Positions 47,939-59,785 are shown, counted from the first letter of the stretch. The stretch is DNA of 64,000 nucleotides from Nitrosomonas sp. JL21 (GCF_009833095.1 NZ_QRCB01000019.1:1-64000), one strand, 5' to 3'. The notes: generated by a model from the sequence alone, not told the origin. A program made the numbers and translations.

Positions 47939-48361
47939 TTAGCAAAGTCCTTTATTCACGCAACCACCAGTTTTTGCCCATTGAATAGTGCCATTGACGA
48001 TATTTGCTGTAAGAATGTAATCATCAGCGGTTGCTATTCCATTTGAATTGACAGGTACCATTGTGATTACTGCTGTAGCAGCGCCATTGCCGGAAATAGC
48101 ACCTGAGGCTACTTGACCTGATGTAGCAATTTGTCCAGGAACACCATTTGCACCATGAGTGCAGTTGAGTAAAGACGCCGTTGCTTGGAAACATTGCTCT
48201 ACAGCGAGTTTAAGTGGGGCTACAGCCGATACTACTTCAGTATATCGAGCTTTTTGGGTGTAGGTTTGATAAGCAGGTACAGCCACGGCGGCCAGAATAC
48301 CGATAATGGCGACAACGATCATTAACTCAATCAGCGTAAAACCTTTTTGTGCATGTTGCAT
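47939..48361 (-). CDS. pilA: Type IV major pilin
   Basis: A 140-residue prepilin. The leader is seven residues (MQHAQKG) cut before [20 protein letters not shown], the N-methylphenylalanine helix with Glu5. The globular part has four cysteines, two near the middle (CFQ, NCTHG) and two at the end (GGCVNKGLC), so a C-terminal disulfide loop is likely. A good AGGAG and a sigma-54 promoter lie upstream, and a strong terminator downstream, so it is monocistronic. Confidence 0.95.
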   Translation of the reverse strand: MQHAQKGFTLIELMIVVAIIGILAAVAVPAYQTYTQKARYTEVVSAVAPLKLAVEQCFQATASLLNCTHGANGVPGQIATSGQVASGAISGNGAATAVITMVPVNSNGIATADDYILTANIVNGTIQWAKTGGCVNKGLC

Positions 48362-48413
48362 TTGTTGTTCTCCTGTAGGTTAGTAGGCACACCGTGGTGT
48401 GTGCGAAAGTTAT

Positions 48414-48429
48414 AGCAGAAATCGTGCCA
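48414..48429 (-). promoter_or_regulatory. Sigma-54 promoter of pilA
   Basis: On the minus strand the sequence is TGGCACGATTTCTGCT. It fits the RpoN consensus TGGCACG-N4-TTGCW with one mismatch, with GG at -24 and GC at -12 in correct spacing. Transcription would start about 40 bases before the pilA ATG. PilS/PilR-RpoN control of pilA is established in Pseudomonas and related bacteria. Confidence 0.8.
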
Positions 48430-48532
48430 GATTTTTATTGCAGCATATATTTCATAATTATTAATGATCAGATCGGGCTATGTTGTGAGCTGGATCATAC
48501 ATTGGGGTTTTTTCATGTGCGGAACTTGTATT

Positions 48533-51355
48533 TCAATGACCAAACACTTCTTCCCATAACGCCAGCACTGCCATGCGGTCGTCCTTCAAATGACTGCCTT
48601 CGATGCGGATGAATCGAGGGGTTAGGCCATCGATCGGGATGTTTCCGGTCATGTCGGCGTCGCCGCTCAGGCGCTGGCGATGCTGGATGCGGCGGAATTC
48701 GCGGTAGGCGGAGCGCACCTGGTCGGCGGTGTCGATCGAGATCAGATGAAGCTGGCCAGCCAGTTTGAGCAGCGCAATATTGCCGATATTGCCGGTCAGT
48801 TCCGGAAACTGGTGGGCATAACCGAGCACCAGGTATTGCACGATGAATTCGACATCGATGATGCCGCCGCGGTCGTGCTTGATGTCGAACAATGCAGTGG
48901 GGTTGGGATGGACATCGCGCATCTTCTCGCGCATTTTCAGGATGTCCTGCTTGAGTTCGCTCAAGTTGCGCGACTTGCACAGAATGTCCTTGCGGGTTTT
49001 TTCGAAGGTTTCTCCAACCATGTTGTCGCCCACGACGAACCGCGCCCGCGTCAATGCTTGATGCTCCCACACCCAGGCGTGTTCGCGTTGGTACTGCGCA
49101 AACGCTTCCATCGAGTTGACCAGCAGGCCGGTGGCACCATTCGGGCGCAGGCGCAAATCGGTTTCATACAGCAATCCCGCCGACGTGTGCCGGGTCAGCC
49201 AGGCATTGATGCTTTGGCCGAGTTTGGTATAAATCTCCGCCGCGTCGGGGTGATCGTCATCGTACAGAAAAATCAGATCGAGGTCGGACACATAGCCGAG
49301 TTCTTTTCCACCCAGTTTGCCATAACCAATCACAGCGAATGCCGGCTTGTCGCGATGGCGCTTTTTCAAGCCATTCCAGGCTAAATTCAGCACCGTGCCG
49401 AGAATCAGATCCGCCAGCGCGGTCAGGTGATCGCTCAATGTTTCGAGCAATAGTGAGCCTTCCAGATCGGTTACCAGCAGGCGGAACACCTGAGCGTGCT
49501 GGAAATGCCGCAATACATCCATTTGCCATTCGATGATGTCACTCTTGGGGCTGTTGTCATGATTCAGTTGATAGGCCAGGTCATTGGCGAGCATCTGCCA
49601 GTTTGGTGCCGGGTGCGGGGCATCGTGACCGAGCAATTCATCGAGCAGGATGGGGTGCCGGCTGAGATAGTCGCTCGCCCATTGACTGATGCTGACCAGT
49701 TCGGCGACGCGCTGCAAAGTTTGTGGATGTTCCAGTAAAAGTGCCAGATACGAAGTTTGTGAACTGATGTTTTCCAGCAATCGCAGCATGCGGGCGAGCG
49801 TCACTTCAACCGGCGGCAGCTCCGCCACTGCTTCAATGATCAGCGGCACCAGCGTGTTGATGTGCTGACGGCTGGATTCGGGCAATTGCTGATAGCATAA
49901 ACCCTGATAGAAAGCGCGCAGCCGCTCGGAAATCTTCGCGGGCTCGGTGAATCCCATGGTCGTGAGTTGCGTGGTTGCAGCTTCCGATTGAGAGCCATCC
50001 TGCGTTTCGGTTTGCCATAAATAGGCCAGCATGTCATGCGTGGGAGATTTGCGCGGCGTGGCGAAGATCAATTCGAATTGGCGCGTGACATTTTTGCGGT
50101 GAATGTCCAATTGCTGCATGAATTGGCGGTAATCGGAAAATCCCATAGCCGTCGCGACGAGGTTCTGATCGCCTGCATTGAGCGGAAGGGTCTGGGTTTG
50201 CTGATCATCCAGATATTGCAAGCGATGCTCGAGCTTGCGCAGGAAATGATAGGCCTGGGTCAGTTCGGTCACGGCCTGTTCCGGCAGTTGCTGCTTTTTC
50301 TGTATGCGTTGCAGGACATTCAGCGTGGGCCGGATGCACAGATCGGCATCGCGGCCGCCGCGAATCAACTGGAAGACTTGGGTGATGAATTCGATTTCGC
50401 GGATTCCTCCCGGGCCCAGCTTGATATTGTCGTGCATTTCGCGGCGCTCGACTTCCTTGCGCAGTTGCGCATGCAATCGCCGCATCGATTCATACGCGCC
50501 GAAGTCGAGGTATTTACGGAATACGAATGGGCGCACGATTTTCTCCATCAGCATGGATTGCGTGTCGGCATCGGCATGCCCGGCAATGATGCGGCCCTTG
50601 ATCCAGGCGTACCGCTCCCATTCCCGTCCTTGCTTAAGAAAATATTCTTCCAGCATCGGGAAACTGATCGCTAGCGGACTGTTTTCTCCGTGAGGCCGCA
50701 AGCGCATATCGACGCGGAACACATAGCCATCGACGGAATAGTCGTTGAGGCTGGCAATGAGCTTGCGTCCCAGGCGGGCAAAAAACTCGTGGTTCGAAAT
50801 GCATTTTCTGCCATTGGTTTCGCCATCTTCCGGATAAACAAACACCAGATCGACGTCCGACGACACATTCAATTCGCCGCCGCCCAGCTTGCCCATCGCG
50901 ACCACCAGCAGATGCTGAGGGGCATTGCTGTGCTCACCGATGGGTTGCCCAAAATGATTGGGTTGCGTCATCCAGTGTTCATGATGATCGAGCGCGAACT
51001 GAATGGTAGTTTCCGCCAGGTCGGTCATGGTAGACATGATTTCGGACAGATCCGCCTGGCCGCCGATGTCCCGCGCGGTCAATCGCAGCATGACCTGTTT
51101 GCGCAAATCGCGCAGCACGCTGTCCAGTGTCGTTTCATCGGCGATTTGATGGGATTCGGAATTGAGATAGGCCTGCATTTCCTTTTTTTGGAAAGGCAGA
51201 TGCACGGATTGCAATAGCGCAGTTTTTCGCTCGGGCTCGCTGGTCAGGATGCGCTCCACATAACGGCTGAACGAGAGCGCTTGGGTGATAATCGCATTCG
51301 GTGATTGGCTGGTGGTGACCATCATCATGCTGGGTAAAAAATGTGCATACGTCAT
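48533..51355 (-). CDS. glnE: Bifunctional glutamine synthetase adenylyltransferase/adenylyl-removing enzyme
   Basis: Controls GlnA by adding or removing AMP in response to PII and glutamine, 940 residues. Two nucleotidyltransferase domains are visible: the first with MGKLGGGELNVSSDVDLVFVY (near 150), the second with GYGKLGGKELGYVSDLDLIFLY (near 677). Each is followed by its GlnE-specific helical domain. The exact start is uncertain, since MTYAHFL and later Met codons are possible. Confidence 0.95.
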   Translation of the reverse strand: MTYAHFLPSMMMVTTSQSPNAIITQALSFSRYVERILTSEPERKTALLQSVHLPFQKKEMQAYLNSESHQIADETTLDSVLRDLRKQVMLRLTARDIGGQADLSEIMSTMTDLAETTIQFALDHHEHWMTQPNHFGQPIGEHSNAPQHLLVVAMGKLGGGELNVSSDVDLVFVYPEDGETNGRKCISNHEFFARLGRKLIASLNDYSVDGYVFRVDMRLRPHGENSPLAISFPMLEEYFLKQGREWERYAWIKGRIIAGHADADTQSMLMEKIVRPFVFRKYLDFGAYESMRRLHAQLRKEVERREMHDNIKLGPGGIREIEFITQVFQLIRGGRDADLCIRPTLNVLQRIQKKQQLPEQAVTELTQAYHFLRKLEHRLQYLDDQQTQTLPLNAGDQNLVATAMGFSDYRQFMQQLDIHRKNVTRQFELIFATPRKSPTHDMLAYLWQTETQDGSQSEAATTQLTTMGFTEPAKISERLRAFYQGLCYQQLPESSRQHINTLVPLIIEAVAELPPVEVTLARMLRLLENISSQTSYLALLLEHPQTLQRVAELVSISQWASDYLSRHPILLDELLGHDAPHPAPNWQMLANDLAYQLNHDNSPKSDIIEWQMDVLRHFQHAQVFRLLVTDLEGSLLLETLSDHLTALADLILGTVLNLAWNGLKKRHRDKPAFAVIGYGKLGGKELGYVSDLDLIFLYDDDHPDAAEIYTKLGQSINAWLTRHTSAGLLYETDLRLRPNGATGLLVNSMEAFAQYQREHAWVWEHQALTRARFVVGDNMVGETFEKTRKDILCKSRNLSELKQDILKMREKMRDVHPNPTALFDIKHDRGGIIDVEFIVQYLVLGYAHQFPELTGNIGNIALLKLAGQLHLISIDTADQVRSAYREFRRIQHRQRLSGDADMTGNIPIDGLTPRFIRIEGSHLKDDRMAVLALWEEVFGH

Positions 51356-51627
51356 AGAATAGCAAAGACCGCAAGCACTGACATCAGATTCTACGTAAAT
51401 CGAAATAGTACGTTGTCAGTGTAGATGCTAAAATCCCGGTTGACTGTCATGGCATTGGCAGTCGGAGGCTGGGCATTCACTCCGGAAAGCTCTGAAAAAT
51501 TACCGTGCTGTACTTTTGCTCGAAACTTTTCTCAAAGTTTTTCAGGTCAGTGAGCCTATGAATAATTATAAAATGAACATGAAAATATTCTCATGCTTGT
51601 CAGAATAAAATTTGAAGCAGTAAGAAC

Positions 51628-52503
51628 ATGATAAACCAATTGACGAATCAACAAGGGGGCTCACCGGTTGTTACAGAAAAACGCTCGTGCTTCCGTGTTG
51701 CAGCCATACAGATGGCATCGGGGCCGAGTGTTTCCGCAAATCTCGAGGAAGCAGCGCGGCTGATCGAAGAAGCGGTGGCTCAGGAAGCCAAGCTGGTCGT
51801 ATTGCCCGAATATTTCTGTATCATGGGCATGAAGGATACGGACAAGCTGGCAGTTCGGGAGCAACCCGGCTCCGGGCAGATCCAGGAGTTTCTCAGCGAG
51901 ACTGCCAGACGGTTGGGGATATGGCTGGTGGGTGGTTCAGTGCCGTTGGCGTCGCCGGAAGCGGATAAAGTTTATAACAGTTGCTTAGTGTATGCGGAGA
52001 ATGGCGAGCAAGTGGCACGGTACGACAAAATCCATTTGTTCGGCTTGCAACTGGGGCAGGAGAAATATGCCGAAGAAAAAACCATCAAGGCAGGAAACCA
52101 GGTGGTTACGATCGATTCCCCCTTTGGCCGTATCGGGCTGTCGATATGCTACGATCTGCGCTTCCCGGAGTTATTCCGGATGATGAATAATGTGGATATT
52201 ATTCTAGCGCCTGCGGCATTTACCTCGATCACAGGAAAAGCGCATTGGGAAGTTTTGGTGCGGGCTCGAGCCGTTGAAAATATGGCCTATGTGATTGCGC
52301 CGGGGCAAGGCGGGTATCATGTCAGCGGGCGTGAAACGAATGGCGACAGCATGATCGTCGATCCGTGGGGTGTCGTCATGGAACGCTTGCCGCGGGGTTC
52401 CGGGGCGGTCGTTGCAACCCTGGATCCCGAGTACCAGGCCAGCTTGCGCACGAATCTGCCTGCATTGGATCACCGCATATTGCAGCACAGCATCGCTAGC
52501 TAG
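51628..52503 (+). CDS. Nitrilase-superfamily amidohydrolase (Nit1/deaminated glutathione amidase type)
   Basis: A 291-residue carbon-nitrogen hydrolase with the E-K-C triad: glutamate in VVLPEYF, lysine in RYDKIHLF, cysteine in ICYDLRFPE. The close similarity to the Nit group suggests repair of deaminated glutathione, but omega-amidase activity is possible. In many betaproteobacteria yhdP lies between glnE and this gene; here only 272 bases separate the two divergent genes. Confidence 0.9.
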   Translation: MINQLTNQQGGSPVVTEKRSCFRVAAIQMASGPSVSANLEEAARLIEEAVAQEAKLVVLPEYFCIMGMKDTDKLAVREQPGSGQIQEFLSETARRLGIWLVGGSVPLASPEADKVYNSCLVYAENGEQVARYDKIHLFGLQLGQEKYAEEKTIKAGNQVVTIDSPFGRIGLSICYDLRFPELFRMMNNVDIILAPAAFTSITGKAHWEVLVRARAVENMAYVIAPGQGGYHVSGRETNGDSMIVDPWGVVMERLPRGSGAVVATLDPEYQASLRTNLPALDHRILQHSIAS

Positions 52504-52720
52504 TGGATCATCATGATGAGTACCCGCATACAAAATGCTATGCTTTTGTATTTGCAAGTAATAGAATGGGCGCCGGCATTTGTCTTCGCGAGGCTCTGAG
52601 TACGCCTTTCATCAGGATTGAGTGTGAACGGGTGGCATTGATGTTGTCAGGCTGTTGCGAACCAAAATGCGCTGAACCGATACTAACGCTGATTCAGTAT
52701 GAAAACACCAGTGAACAACT

Positions 52721-54190
52721 ATGACGATTGATTTGGTAACACAAAAAAACGATTTTTACTCGATTGCTGATCGTTGCCTATTGGCGCCGTACGAACTCGA
52801 CTCGACCGGCCTGCAGCGCGTCTTGGATCAGATGTTGGCGCATAACATCGACTACGCAGATCTGTATTTTCAATACAATCGATCGGAAGGATGGATGCTG
52901 GAAGAGGGCATTGTCAAATCAGGCAGCTTCAACATCGAACAGGGTGTCGGCGTTCGTGCCATCAGCGGCGAGAAGACCGGGTTTGCGTATTCGGATGACA
53001 TCAGCATGCCGGCGCTGGTATCGGCTGCTCAGGCAACGCGGGCGATTGCCCATCAAGGTGGCGCGAGTGCCATGCAAGGCATGAAGCAGCACGCGCTGCA
53101 ACGCAGTCAACTGTATTTGCCGGATGATCCGATTGCAAGTCTTGAGGCTGCCGAGAAAGTTGCGTTGTTGGAGCGATTGGAGCGCATTACCCGGCAGCTC
53201 GATCGGCGCATCACTCAGGTCGTGGCCTCATTGGCCGGTGAATATGAAGTAATGTTGGTCGTGCGCAGCGATGGTATGCTGGCGGCGGATGTGAGACCAT
53301 TGGTGCGGTTGTCGCTGCAAGTCATCGCCGAAGAGAATGGCCGCCGCGAACAAGGCATGGCCGGCGGAGGCGGTCGTTTCAGTTATGCCTATTTTACGGA
53401 TGAGATTTTGCTGGATTACGCCAAGAAGGCCGTGCATCAAGCTGTCGTCAATTTGGATGCGCGTCCGGCGCCGGCCGGTACGATGACCGTCGTTCTCGGC
53501 AGCGGCTGGCCGGGAATTCTATTGCATGAAGCCATTGGTCATGGGTTGGAAGGCGATTTCAACCGCAAGGGCAGTTCCGCATTTTCTGGCCGCATCGGCG
53601 AACGGGTTGCAGCGCCGGGTGTGACCGTCGTTGACGATGGGACCATTCCACAGCGGCGTGGATCTTTGAATATCGACGACGAAGGCAATCCGACGCAATG
53701 CACTGCATTGATCGAGGATGGCATACTGCGGGGCTATTTGCAGGATAGTCTGAATGCCCGGCTGATGGGCGTCGCAGTGACGGGCAACGGACGCCGGGAA
53801 TCGTTCGCGCATATTCCGATGCCGCGTATGACCAATACGTATATGTTGAATGGCGACAAGGATCCGGCAGAAATCATTGCATCCGTCAAACATGGTTTGT
53901 ATGCGGCCAATTTTGGCGGTGGGCAGGTTGATATCACCAGCGGAAAGTTTGTTTTTTCGGCGGCAGAAGCATATATGATCGAGGATGGGAAAATCACGTA
54001 TCCCGTCAAAGGGGCGACACTGATCGGAAACGGACCGGATGTGCTGACGCGGGTGTCGATGATTGGTAACGATATGGCGCTGGATCCCGGGGTTGGAACA
54101 TGCGGAAAGGATGGCCAGAGCGTACCCGTTGGCGTAGGGCAACCTACCTTGCGGGTCGATGGATTGACGGTGGGCGGTACGGGAAGTTAA
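52721..54190 (+). CDS. tldD: Metalloprotease TldD
   Basis: A 489-residue zinc protease that works as a TldD/TldE heterodimer, e.g. in microcin maturation and CcdA turnover in E. coli. The metal motif is [11 protein letters not shown] (about residue 268-278, HExxxH), and the C-terminal part has [16 protein letters not shown] and GTCGKDGQ. tldE/pmbA is not in the window. Confidence 0.95.
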   Translation: MTIDLVTQKNDFYSIADRCLLAPYELDSTGLQRVLDQMLAHNIDYADLYFQYNRSEGWMLEEGIVKSGSFNIEQGVGVRAISGEKTGFAYSDDISMPALVSAAQATRAIAHQGGASAMQGMKQHALQRSQLYLPDDPIASLEAAEKVALLERLERITRQLDRRITQVVASLAGEYEVMLVVRSDGMLAADVRPLVRLSLQVIAEENGRREQGMAGGGGRFSYAYFTDEILLDYAKKAVHQAVVNLDARPAPAGTMTVVLGSGWPGILLHEAIGHGLEGDFNRKGSSAFSGRIGERVAAPGVTVVDDGTIPQRRGSLNIDDEGNPTQCTALIEDGILRGYLQDSLNARLMGVAVTGNGRRESFAHIPMPRMTNTYMLNGDKDPAEIIASVKHGLYAANFGGGQVDITSGKFVFSAAEAYMIEDGKITYPVKGATLIGNGPDVLTRVSMIGNDMALDPGVGTCGKDGQSVPVGVGQPTLRVDGLTVGGTGS

Positions 54191-54399
54191 GCAGGTTTGG
54201 AAAAGGTAACGATGAGCAATCGGGAGCGAGAACCACAGGTTCAATACGCGCAGTTTACGGGGTGTAAGTAGCTAGTGAATCTGAGGTCAACGCAGCGTGG
54301 TCAAGCGCGTTTTCAAATTTACTGACTTAGTATGATGTGTTGATAGGTATCATCGTTAGATTTTTTAATGGTTGAAATTGATATTGGGATGCAGAAAGC

Positions 54400-56103
54400 A
54401 TGAGTGTGGAATTGACCGGCGCTGAAATTACGATACGCTGTTTGCAGGAAGAAGGGGTGCAGTGTATTTTTGGCTATCCTGGAGGGGCGGTACTTTTTAT
54501 TTATGATGAGTTATTCAAGCAGGACAAAGTCCGGCACATTCTAGTGCGCCATGAACAAGCGGCTATCCACGCTGCGGATGGGTATGCGCGATCGAGCAAC
54601 CATGTCGGCGTGGCGCTCGTCACTTCGGGGCCCGGGGTGACCAATGCGGTGACAGGAATTGCGACCGCGTATATGGATTCGATTCCGATGGTCGTGATCA
54701 GCGGCCAGGTGCCGACCAATGCGATCGGCTTGGATGCCTTTCAGGAAGTCGATACCGTCGGTATCACCCGTCCTTGCGTCAAGCACAATTTTTTGGTGAA
54801 GGATATCAGCGAGTTGGCGGTGACGATCAAGAAAGCGTTCTATATCGCCTCGACCGGCCGGCCTGGGCCGGTGTTGGTGGATATTCCTAAGGACGTTACT
54901 CAGCAGAAGGCCAAATTCGAGTATCCTAATAAAGTGTCGATGCGCTCTTATAATCCGGTCACGAAAGGGCATACCCGGCAAATTCGCAAAGCTGCGGAAC
55001 TGATACTGAGCGCCAAACGCCCGATGATTTACGCCGGTGGCGGGGTAATCCTGAGCAATGCCGCCTCGCAACTGACTGAATTGACGCAGTTGTTGAATTT
55101 CCCGTGCACCAATACGCTGATGGGATTGGGTGGATATCCTGCGACCGACAAGCAATCGCTGGGCATGCTGGGAATGCATGGCACCTATGAAGCGAATATG
55201 GCGATGCAGTATTGTGATGTGCTCGTGGCCGTGGGGGCTCGTTTTGACGACCGGGTGATCGGGAATCCCAAACATTTCTTCAATGAAAATAGAAAGATCG
55301 TTCATATCGACATCGATCCTTCATCCATTTCCAAGCGTGTCAAAGTCGACATCCCGATCGTGGGCGATGTGCTGGACGTGCTGAAGGAGCTGACCAAATT
55401 GCTCAAGGAGAGCAAGGAAAAACCGGATCATACGGCTCTGAAGGAATGGTGGAAGCAAATCGATCTGTGGCGTGAGCGGGATTGTCTCAAGTTTGATCGC
55501 GACAGCAAGATCATCAAGCCACAGAAAGTGATCGAGACGCTCTTCGATGTCACTAAAGGGGATGCCTTTATCACGTCCGATGTGGGGCAGCACCAAATGT
55601 GGGCGGCGCAATTCTATAAATTTGACAAACCGCGGCGTTGGATCAATTCGGGTGGGCTGGGCACGATGGGTTTTGGTATGCCGGCAGCGATGGGGGTGCA
55701 ACTTGCCAACCCGAAGGGTAAAGTGGCGTGCATCACCGGCGAGGCCAGCATCCAGATGTGCATACAAGAGTTGTCGACTTGCAAGCAATATAAATTGCCA
55801 TTGAAGATCATCAATTTGAATAATCGTTACATGGGCATGGTCAGACAGTGGCAGGAATTCTTCCACGGGAACCGGTATGCCGAATCGTACATGAATGCCT
55901 TGCCTGATTTTGTCAAACTGGCTGAGAGTTATGGGCATGTCGGCATTAAAATTGAACAGCCCGGCGACGTCGAGGGCGCCTTGAAAGAAGCGTTCAAACG
56001 GAAAGATCAGTTGGTTTTCATGGATTTCATTACCGACCAGACTGAGAATGTTTTCCCTATGGTGCCCGGCGGTAAAGGTCTTTCTGAAATGATTCTGGTG
56101 TAA
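54400..56103 (+). CDS. ilvB: Acetolactate synthase large subunit
   Basis: TPP and FAD enzyme of valine, leucine and isoleucine synthesis, 567 residues. The proton-relay glutamate is in [15 protein letters not shown] (about 48-62). The central and C-terminal TPP domains are normal except that the GDG motif reads TGEASIQM (about 446-453), ending with LNN. It lies four bases before ilvN (often called ilvH). No leader peptide with a run of Val/Leu/Ile codons was seen in the 209 bases upstream. Confidence 0.96.
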   Translation: MSVELTGAEITIRCLQEEGVQCIFGYPGGAVLFIYDELFKQDKVRHILVRHEQAAIHAADGYARSSNHVGVALVTSGPGVTNAVTGIATAYMDSIPMVVISGQVPTNAIGLDAFQEVDTVGITRPCVKHNFLVKDISELAVTIKKAFYIASTGRPGPVLVDIPKDVTQQKAKFEYPNKVSMRSYNPVTKGHTRQIRKAAELILSAKRPMIYAGGGVILSNAASQLTELTQLLNFPCTNTLMGLGGYPATDKQSLGMLGMHGTYEANMAMQYCDVLVAVGARFDDRVIGNPKHFFNENRKIVHIDIDPSSISKRVKVDIPIVGDVLDVLKELTKLLKESKEKPDHTALKEWWKQIDLWRERDCLKFDRDSKIIKPQKVIETLFDVTKGDAFITSDVGQHQMWAAQFYKFDKPRRWINSGGLGTMGFGMPAAMGVQLANPKGKVACITGEASIQMCIQELSTCKQYKLPLKIINLNNRYMGMVRQWQEFFHGNRYAESYMNALPDFVKLAESYGHVGIKIEQPGDVEGALKEAFKRKDQLVFMDFITDQTENVFPMVPGGKGLSEMILV

Positions 56104-56107
56104 ATAC

Positions 56108-56602
56108 ATGCGACATATTATTTCTTTATTGATGGAAAATGAGGCAGGCGCGCTGTCTCGTGTGGCTGGCCTGTTTTCGGCGCGCGGCTATAATATCGAG
56201 TCTCTTTCGGTGGCACCCACCGAAGATCCGACCTTGTCGAGAATGACGATCGTTACGGTAGGGTCTGACGAAGTGGTTGAGCAAGTGACCAAGCAATTGA
56301 ACAAATTGATTGAAGTGGTCAAGATCATCGATTTGAATGATGGCAGCCATATCGAGCGCGAATTGATGCTGGTGAAGGTGCGCGCAGCAGGCTCTTCGGA
56401 TCGGGAAGAAATCAAGCGCCTGACAGAAATTTTTCGCGGCTGCATCATCGATGTCACCGATAAGTCCTATACGATTGAATTGACGGGAACCAGTTCAAAA
56501 TTGGATGCCTTTCTTGAAGCCGTTGAGCGTAGCGCGGTGCTGGAGACGGTGCGGACGGGTGCTTCCGGCATAGGGCGCGGAGAATGGACTTTAAAGGTAT
56601 AA
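56108..56602 (+). CDS. ilvN: Acetolactate synthase small (regulatory) subunit
   Basis: A 164-residue regulatory subunit (IlvH/IlvN type) that confers valine feedback inhibition. The ACT domain opens with MRHIISLLMENEAGALSRVAGLFSARGYNIESLSV-like blocks, followed by the C-terminal ALS_ss domain. The start is four bases after ilvB. Confidence 0.96.
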   Translation: MRHIISLLMENEAGALSRVAGLFSARGYNIESLSVAPTEDPTLSRMTIVTVGSDEVVEQVTKQLNKLIEVVKIIDLNDGSHIERELMLVKVRAAGSSDREEIKRLTEIFRGCIIDVTDKSYTIELTGTSSKLDAFLEAVERSAVLETVRTGASGIGRGEWTLKV

Positions 56603-56649
56603 TCCCGGTTCGCTGTTAAAACTCAATTGTGAACTGGTCATTCGAGTAA

Positions 56650-57732
<1,083 letters not shown>

Positions 57733-57799
57733 TATTTGACGGGCTTTCGTGGATTTGAATTTCGTCGCATCATTTATTTTGGTTTAGTTTTAATTTTTT

Positions 57800-58444
57800 A
57801 TGGCTCATTATCCTCATCCCATTATCGCCCGTGAGGGTTGGTTGCACATTATCATAGCGTTTTCAGCGGCGATTGCTGCTACGGTATTGATGGATTGGCC
57901 CTGGGCAATACCTTTCTGGATCATTGCAATTTTTGTTCTGCAGTTTTTCCGTGATCCTCCGCGAGAGGTGCCATCTGATCCCAAGGCGATACTGGCACCG
58001 GCTGATGGAAGAATCGTGGCCGTTGAAAAAATTCAGGACCCATTTCTTGATAGGGAAGCCATCAAGATCAGTGTATTCATGAATGTATTCAATGTTCACT
58101 CCAACCGTAGCCCGGTGGATGGAGAGGTGCGCGACAAATGGTATTTCCCCGGAAAATTCATTAACGCGGATTTGCCCAAAGCTTCACTTGAGAACGAGCG
58201 CAATGCGCTCTGGATCAAGGCTGATAATGGCGCCGATGTGACCTGCGTGCAGGTGGCTGGATTGATTGCTAAACGGATAATCTGCCATGTGGCGACCGGT
58301 GAACATCTAAATCGCGGTCAGCGGTTCGGTTTTATCCGCTTTGGTTCTCGTGTGGACGTTTATTTACCGCTGGATACCAAGGTCAACGTCAATATCGGTG
58401 ACAAAGTATCGGCCACGCTGACAGTATTAGCTGAATTTCGGTGA
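57800..58444 (+). CDS. psd: Phosphatidylserine decarboxylase proenzyme (short form)
   Basis: Makes phosphatidylethanolamine at the inner membrane, 214 residues. The proenzyme self-cleaves at Gly-Ser in [12 protein letters not shown] (about residue 182) to form the pyruvoyl group. An N-terminal hydrophobic segment (about 15-50) anchors it, and [11 protein letters not shown] is a family block. Followed by pssA, the preceding enzyme of the pathway. Confidence 0.94.
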   Translation: MAHYPHPIIAREGWLHIIIAFSAAIAATVLMDWPWAIPFWIIAIFVLQFFRDPPREVPSDPKAILAPADGRIVAVEKIQDPFLDREAIKISVFMNVFNVHSNRSPVDGEVRDKWYFPGKFINADLPKASLENERNALWIKADNGADVTCVQVAGLIAKRIICHVATGEHLNRGQRFGFIRFGSRVDVYLPLDTKVNVNIGDKVSATLTVLAEFR

Positions 58445-58656
58445 TCAAACGGATATCGATCGAAGAACGTTCTTTTCTCCGGATTTATCGCTGTTTCAAA
58501 AGTTATTCAGATAACAAAAGCGTGAACAGTTTAAGAAGCTGGTAAGGGAATTCTGAAAAATGGAGCGTTCGATGGTTCCCGAGCTTCCTGAATTGATCAT
58601 GTATGGCCGGAGTCAGCAGGCTATATTTTTATGTATTAACATTTTTCATCGATGCC

Positions 58657-59430
58657 ATGCCTGACTCTCTGCCTGAACGTACCATCTTGAAATCCCGACT
58701 GCGGCGTCGCGGTATCTATTTGTTGCCGAATTTATTTACCACTGCTGCACTGTTTGCAGGGTTCTATGCCATCGTTCAGGCCATGAATGGAAATTTTGAA
58801 TATTCCGCAATTGCTGTGTTCATTGCGATGGTGCTCGATGGTTTGGATGGTCGGGTCGCGCGGCTTACCGGAACTCAGAGTGAGTTTGGCGCGGAATACG
58901 ACAGCATGTCGGATATGGTGTCTTTTGGAATTGCGCCGGCATTGATCGTTTATGAGTGGGCTCTGAAGGAAATGAATCAGTGGGGATGGATCATTGCATT
59001 CATTTACTGTGCCTGCGCCGCATTGCGCTTGGCGCGCTTCAACACCAATATCGAAGTGGTCGACAAGCGTTTTTTCCAAGGACTTCCAAGTCCAGCGGCG
59101 GCAGCATTGATTGCAGGATTGGTGTGGGTGACCATTAATTTCCAGGGACAGGGCAGTGATGTCAAATGGTTGGCGTGCGTGGTGACGTTGTTTGCTGCCT
59201 TGACGATGGTCAGTAACATTCCCTATTACAGCGGCAAGGAATTCAATCTGCGACGGCGTGTTCCTTTTTTCACGATCTTGCTGTTGGTATTGTTTTTCTT
59301 CGTATTAATCCCGAGTCATCCGCCGGTAGTATTGTTTTGTTTGTTTGCAGCCTATGCTTTCTCAGGCATCGTCATAAAATTATGGCGGTATGGCAGGAAT
59401 AAGAAGTCCAGCGACGTGACGGATTCTTAA
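58657..59430 (+). CDS. pssA: CDP-diacylglycerol-serine O-phosphatidyltransferase
   Basis: Makes phosphatidylserine, about 257 residues, integral membrane. The CDP-alcohol phosphatidyltransferase motif D-x2-DG-x2-AR-x8-G-x3-D-x3-D is seen in LDGLDGRVARLTG and GAEYDSMSDMVSFG (about 60-90). I use the ATG at 58657 (MPDSLPERT), since family members start near the RRRGIYLLPN block; an earlier ATG at 58603 is possible. Confidence 0.93.
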   Translation: MPDSLPERTILKSRLRRRGIYLLPNLFTTAALFAGFYAIVQAMNGNFEYSAIAVFIAMVLDGLDGRVARLTGTQSEFGAEYDSMSDMVSFGIAPALIVYEWALKEMNQWGWIIAFIYCACAALRLARFNTNIEVVDKRFFQGLPSPAAAALIAGLVWVTINFQGQGSDVKWLACVVTLFAALTMVSNIPYYSGKEFNLRRRVPFFTILLLVLFFFVLIPSHPPVVLFCLFAAYAFSGIVIKLWRYGRNKKSSDVTDS

Positions 59431-59487
59431 AAATCCATGAAAAACTATCACTCAAGCATGCGATGTGAGACGAATTCAAAATCTTAA

Positions 59488-59514
59488 TCTTTAGTCTTTA
59501 GTCTTTAGTCTTTA
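59488..59514 (+). repeat. Tandem heptamer TCTTTAG
   Basis: Three perfect TCTTTAG units plus TCTTTA. The copy number could vary by replication slippage. Too short and simple for CRISPR or a known element. Confidence 0.7.
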
Positions 59515-59764
59515 TTTGTCTCATTAATATTATCCATCAATTGCGCTTTCATTGAACCCAACCTCGCCTCGCTGCCGCTACCAACTTTTCATGGTTTTTG
59601 TAAGGGACGCTATTGCGTAATAAAGGAAAACTATTTATATTCCGCCATTATGTTTTACCTTGCTCATACACAACGCGTAATTTCAGTTCCATCACTTCGA
59701 CGGATGGCGCTGCTGTTGCGCCCTGCGCGCTAAATATCCTTCCTTATCCTCACTTCTATTCTGT

Positions 59765-59785
59765 AAAATTCGTATAACGAATTTT
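59765..59785. promoter_or_regulatory. 21-base palindrome upstream of leuA, probable operator
   Basis: AAAATTCGT-ATA-ACGAATTTT is a perfect inverted repeat with a three-base centre, 37 bases before the leuA ATG. The core TTCGTATAACGAA has the T-N11-A form typical of LysR-type regulator sites. The regulator is unknown. Confidence 0.5.

Noticed and set aside
52503-52724. Open frame of 73 codons between the nitrilase gene and tldD
   Set aside because: No ribosome binding site, no family resemblance, and unusual amino acid content; it probably arises by chance.
54191-54399. ilv leader peptide and attenuator
   Set aside because: No short frame rich in Val, Leu or Ile codons and no terminator-type hairpin before ilvB.
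59488-59514. CRISPR-like repeat
   Set aside because: Units are seven bases without spacers; simple tandem repeat only.
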